DNA of 6,142 nt, taken from positions 1-6,142 of the forward strand of contig PDQE01000077.1 in the NCBI GenBank assembly GCA_002747735.1. The letters are read 5' to 3'. The stretch's first letter is position 1. Each line of letters opens with the position of its first letter. Source of the DNA: Flavobacteriales bacterium. Lineage in GTDB: Bacteria > Bacteroidota > Bacteroidia > Flavobacteriales > Flavobacteriaceae. Positions 6,099 to 6,142 of this stretch are shown here, piece after piece. The notes beneath the pieces were generated by a model. That model saw only the letters and a list, made by a program, of their open reading frames with translations, had not been told where the DNA came from and did not search any database. The position numbers and the translations under genes are program-made.

Positions 6099-6142
6099 GT
6101 GAGTCAAAGGATTAGAATTAAATTGAAATCATACGATCATAA
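6099..6142 (+). CDS. rpsJ: 30S ribosomal protein S10 (uS10), first 14 codons, GTG start
   Basis: Translation from the GTG at 6099 reads M-SQRIRIKLKSYDH and runs off the right edge of the window. This matches the conserved S10 N-terminus, and rpsJ follows fusA in this order in many Bacteroidota. S10 is a head protein of the 30S subunit; in other bacteria it also pairs with NusG/NusB in transcription coupling and antitermination. GTG is the only reasonable start: an in-frame TAA lies at 6090-6092, two codons upstream, and no ATG falls between it and the S10 sequence. The gap to fusA is 25 bases with no Shine-Dalgarno and no terminator-like hairpin, so the str genes and the S10 cluster probably share a transcript. 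Confidence 0.92.
   Translation, partial: MSQRIRIKLKSYDH

Overview
The window comes from an AT-rich genome (clearly below 40% GC by eye) of the phylum Bacteroidota. Three things support this. The last four genes run rpsL-rpsG-fusA-rpsJ, the start of the str/S10 ribosomal cluster, with Bacteroidota-like protein sequences. No gene has a recognisable Shine-Dalgarno sequence. Promoter-like sites follow the Bacteroidota form (TTG near -33, TAnnTTTG near -7). The class cannot be fixed from this sequence; Flavobacteriia or a nearby class is plausible. All genes lie on the + strand.

Layout. Positions 2-712 hold the C-terminal part of a large helical protein that begins outside the window and resembles the DUF6493 family. 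Positions 840-1277 encode a small protein with two membrane helices and a C-terminal LuxR-type DNA-binding domain. Positions 1384-2640 encode an exported protein with an NTF2-like N-terminal region and two retropepsin-like lobes, probably an aspartic protease. A strong hairpin overlaps its stop codon and probably ends that transcript. Positions 2641-3037 form a 397-base non-coding stretch with a very good promoter (2757-2785) and a leader of about 245 nt that can fold into a multi-hairpin structure. Then come rpsL (S12), rpsG (S7), fusA (EF-G) and the first 14 codons of rpsJ (S10, GTG start), with gaps of only 25-39 bases. They look like one translation-machinery operon that continues past the right edge.

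How the parts relate. The right half is a housekeeping operon: two small-subunit proteins of the decoding centre and head, the translocase, and the start of the S10 cluster. The left half looks like accessory genes beside it. The tethered regulator and the exported protease are adjacent and co-directional, but a promoter-like site lies between them and the sequence shows no functional link. I found no mobile element, CRISPR array, tRNA or rRNA. No clearly new system is evident. The best leads are the structured rpsL leader, with a possible switch at the start codon, and the mini membrane-tethered LuxR protein.
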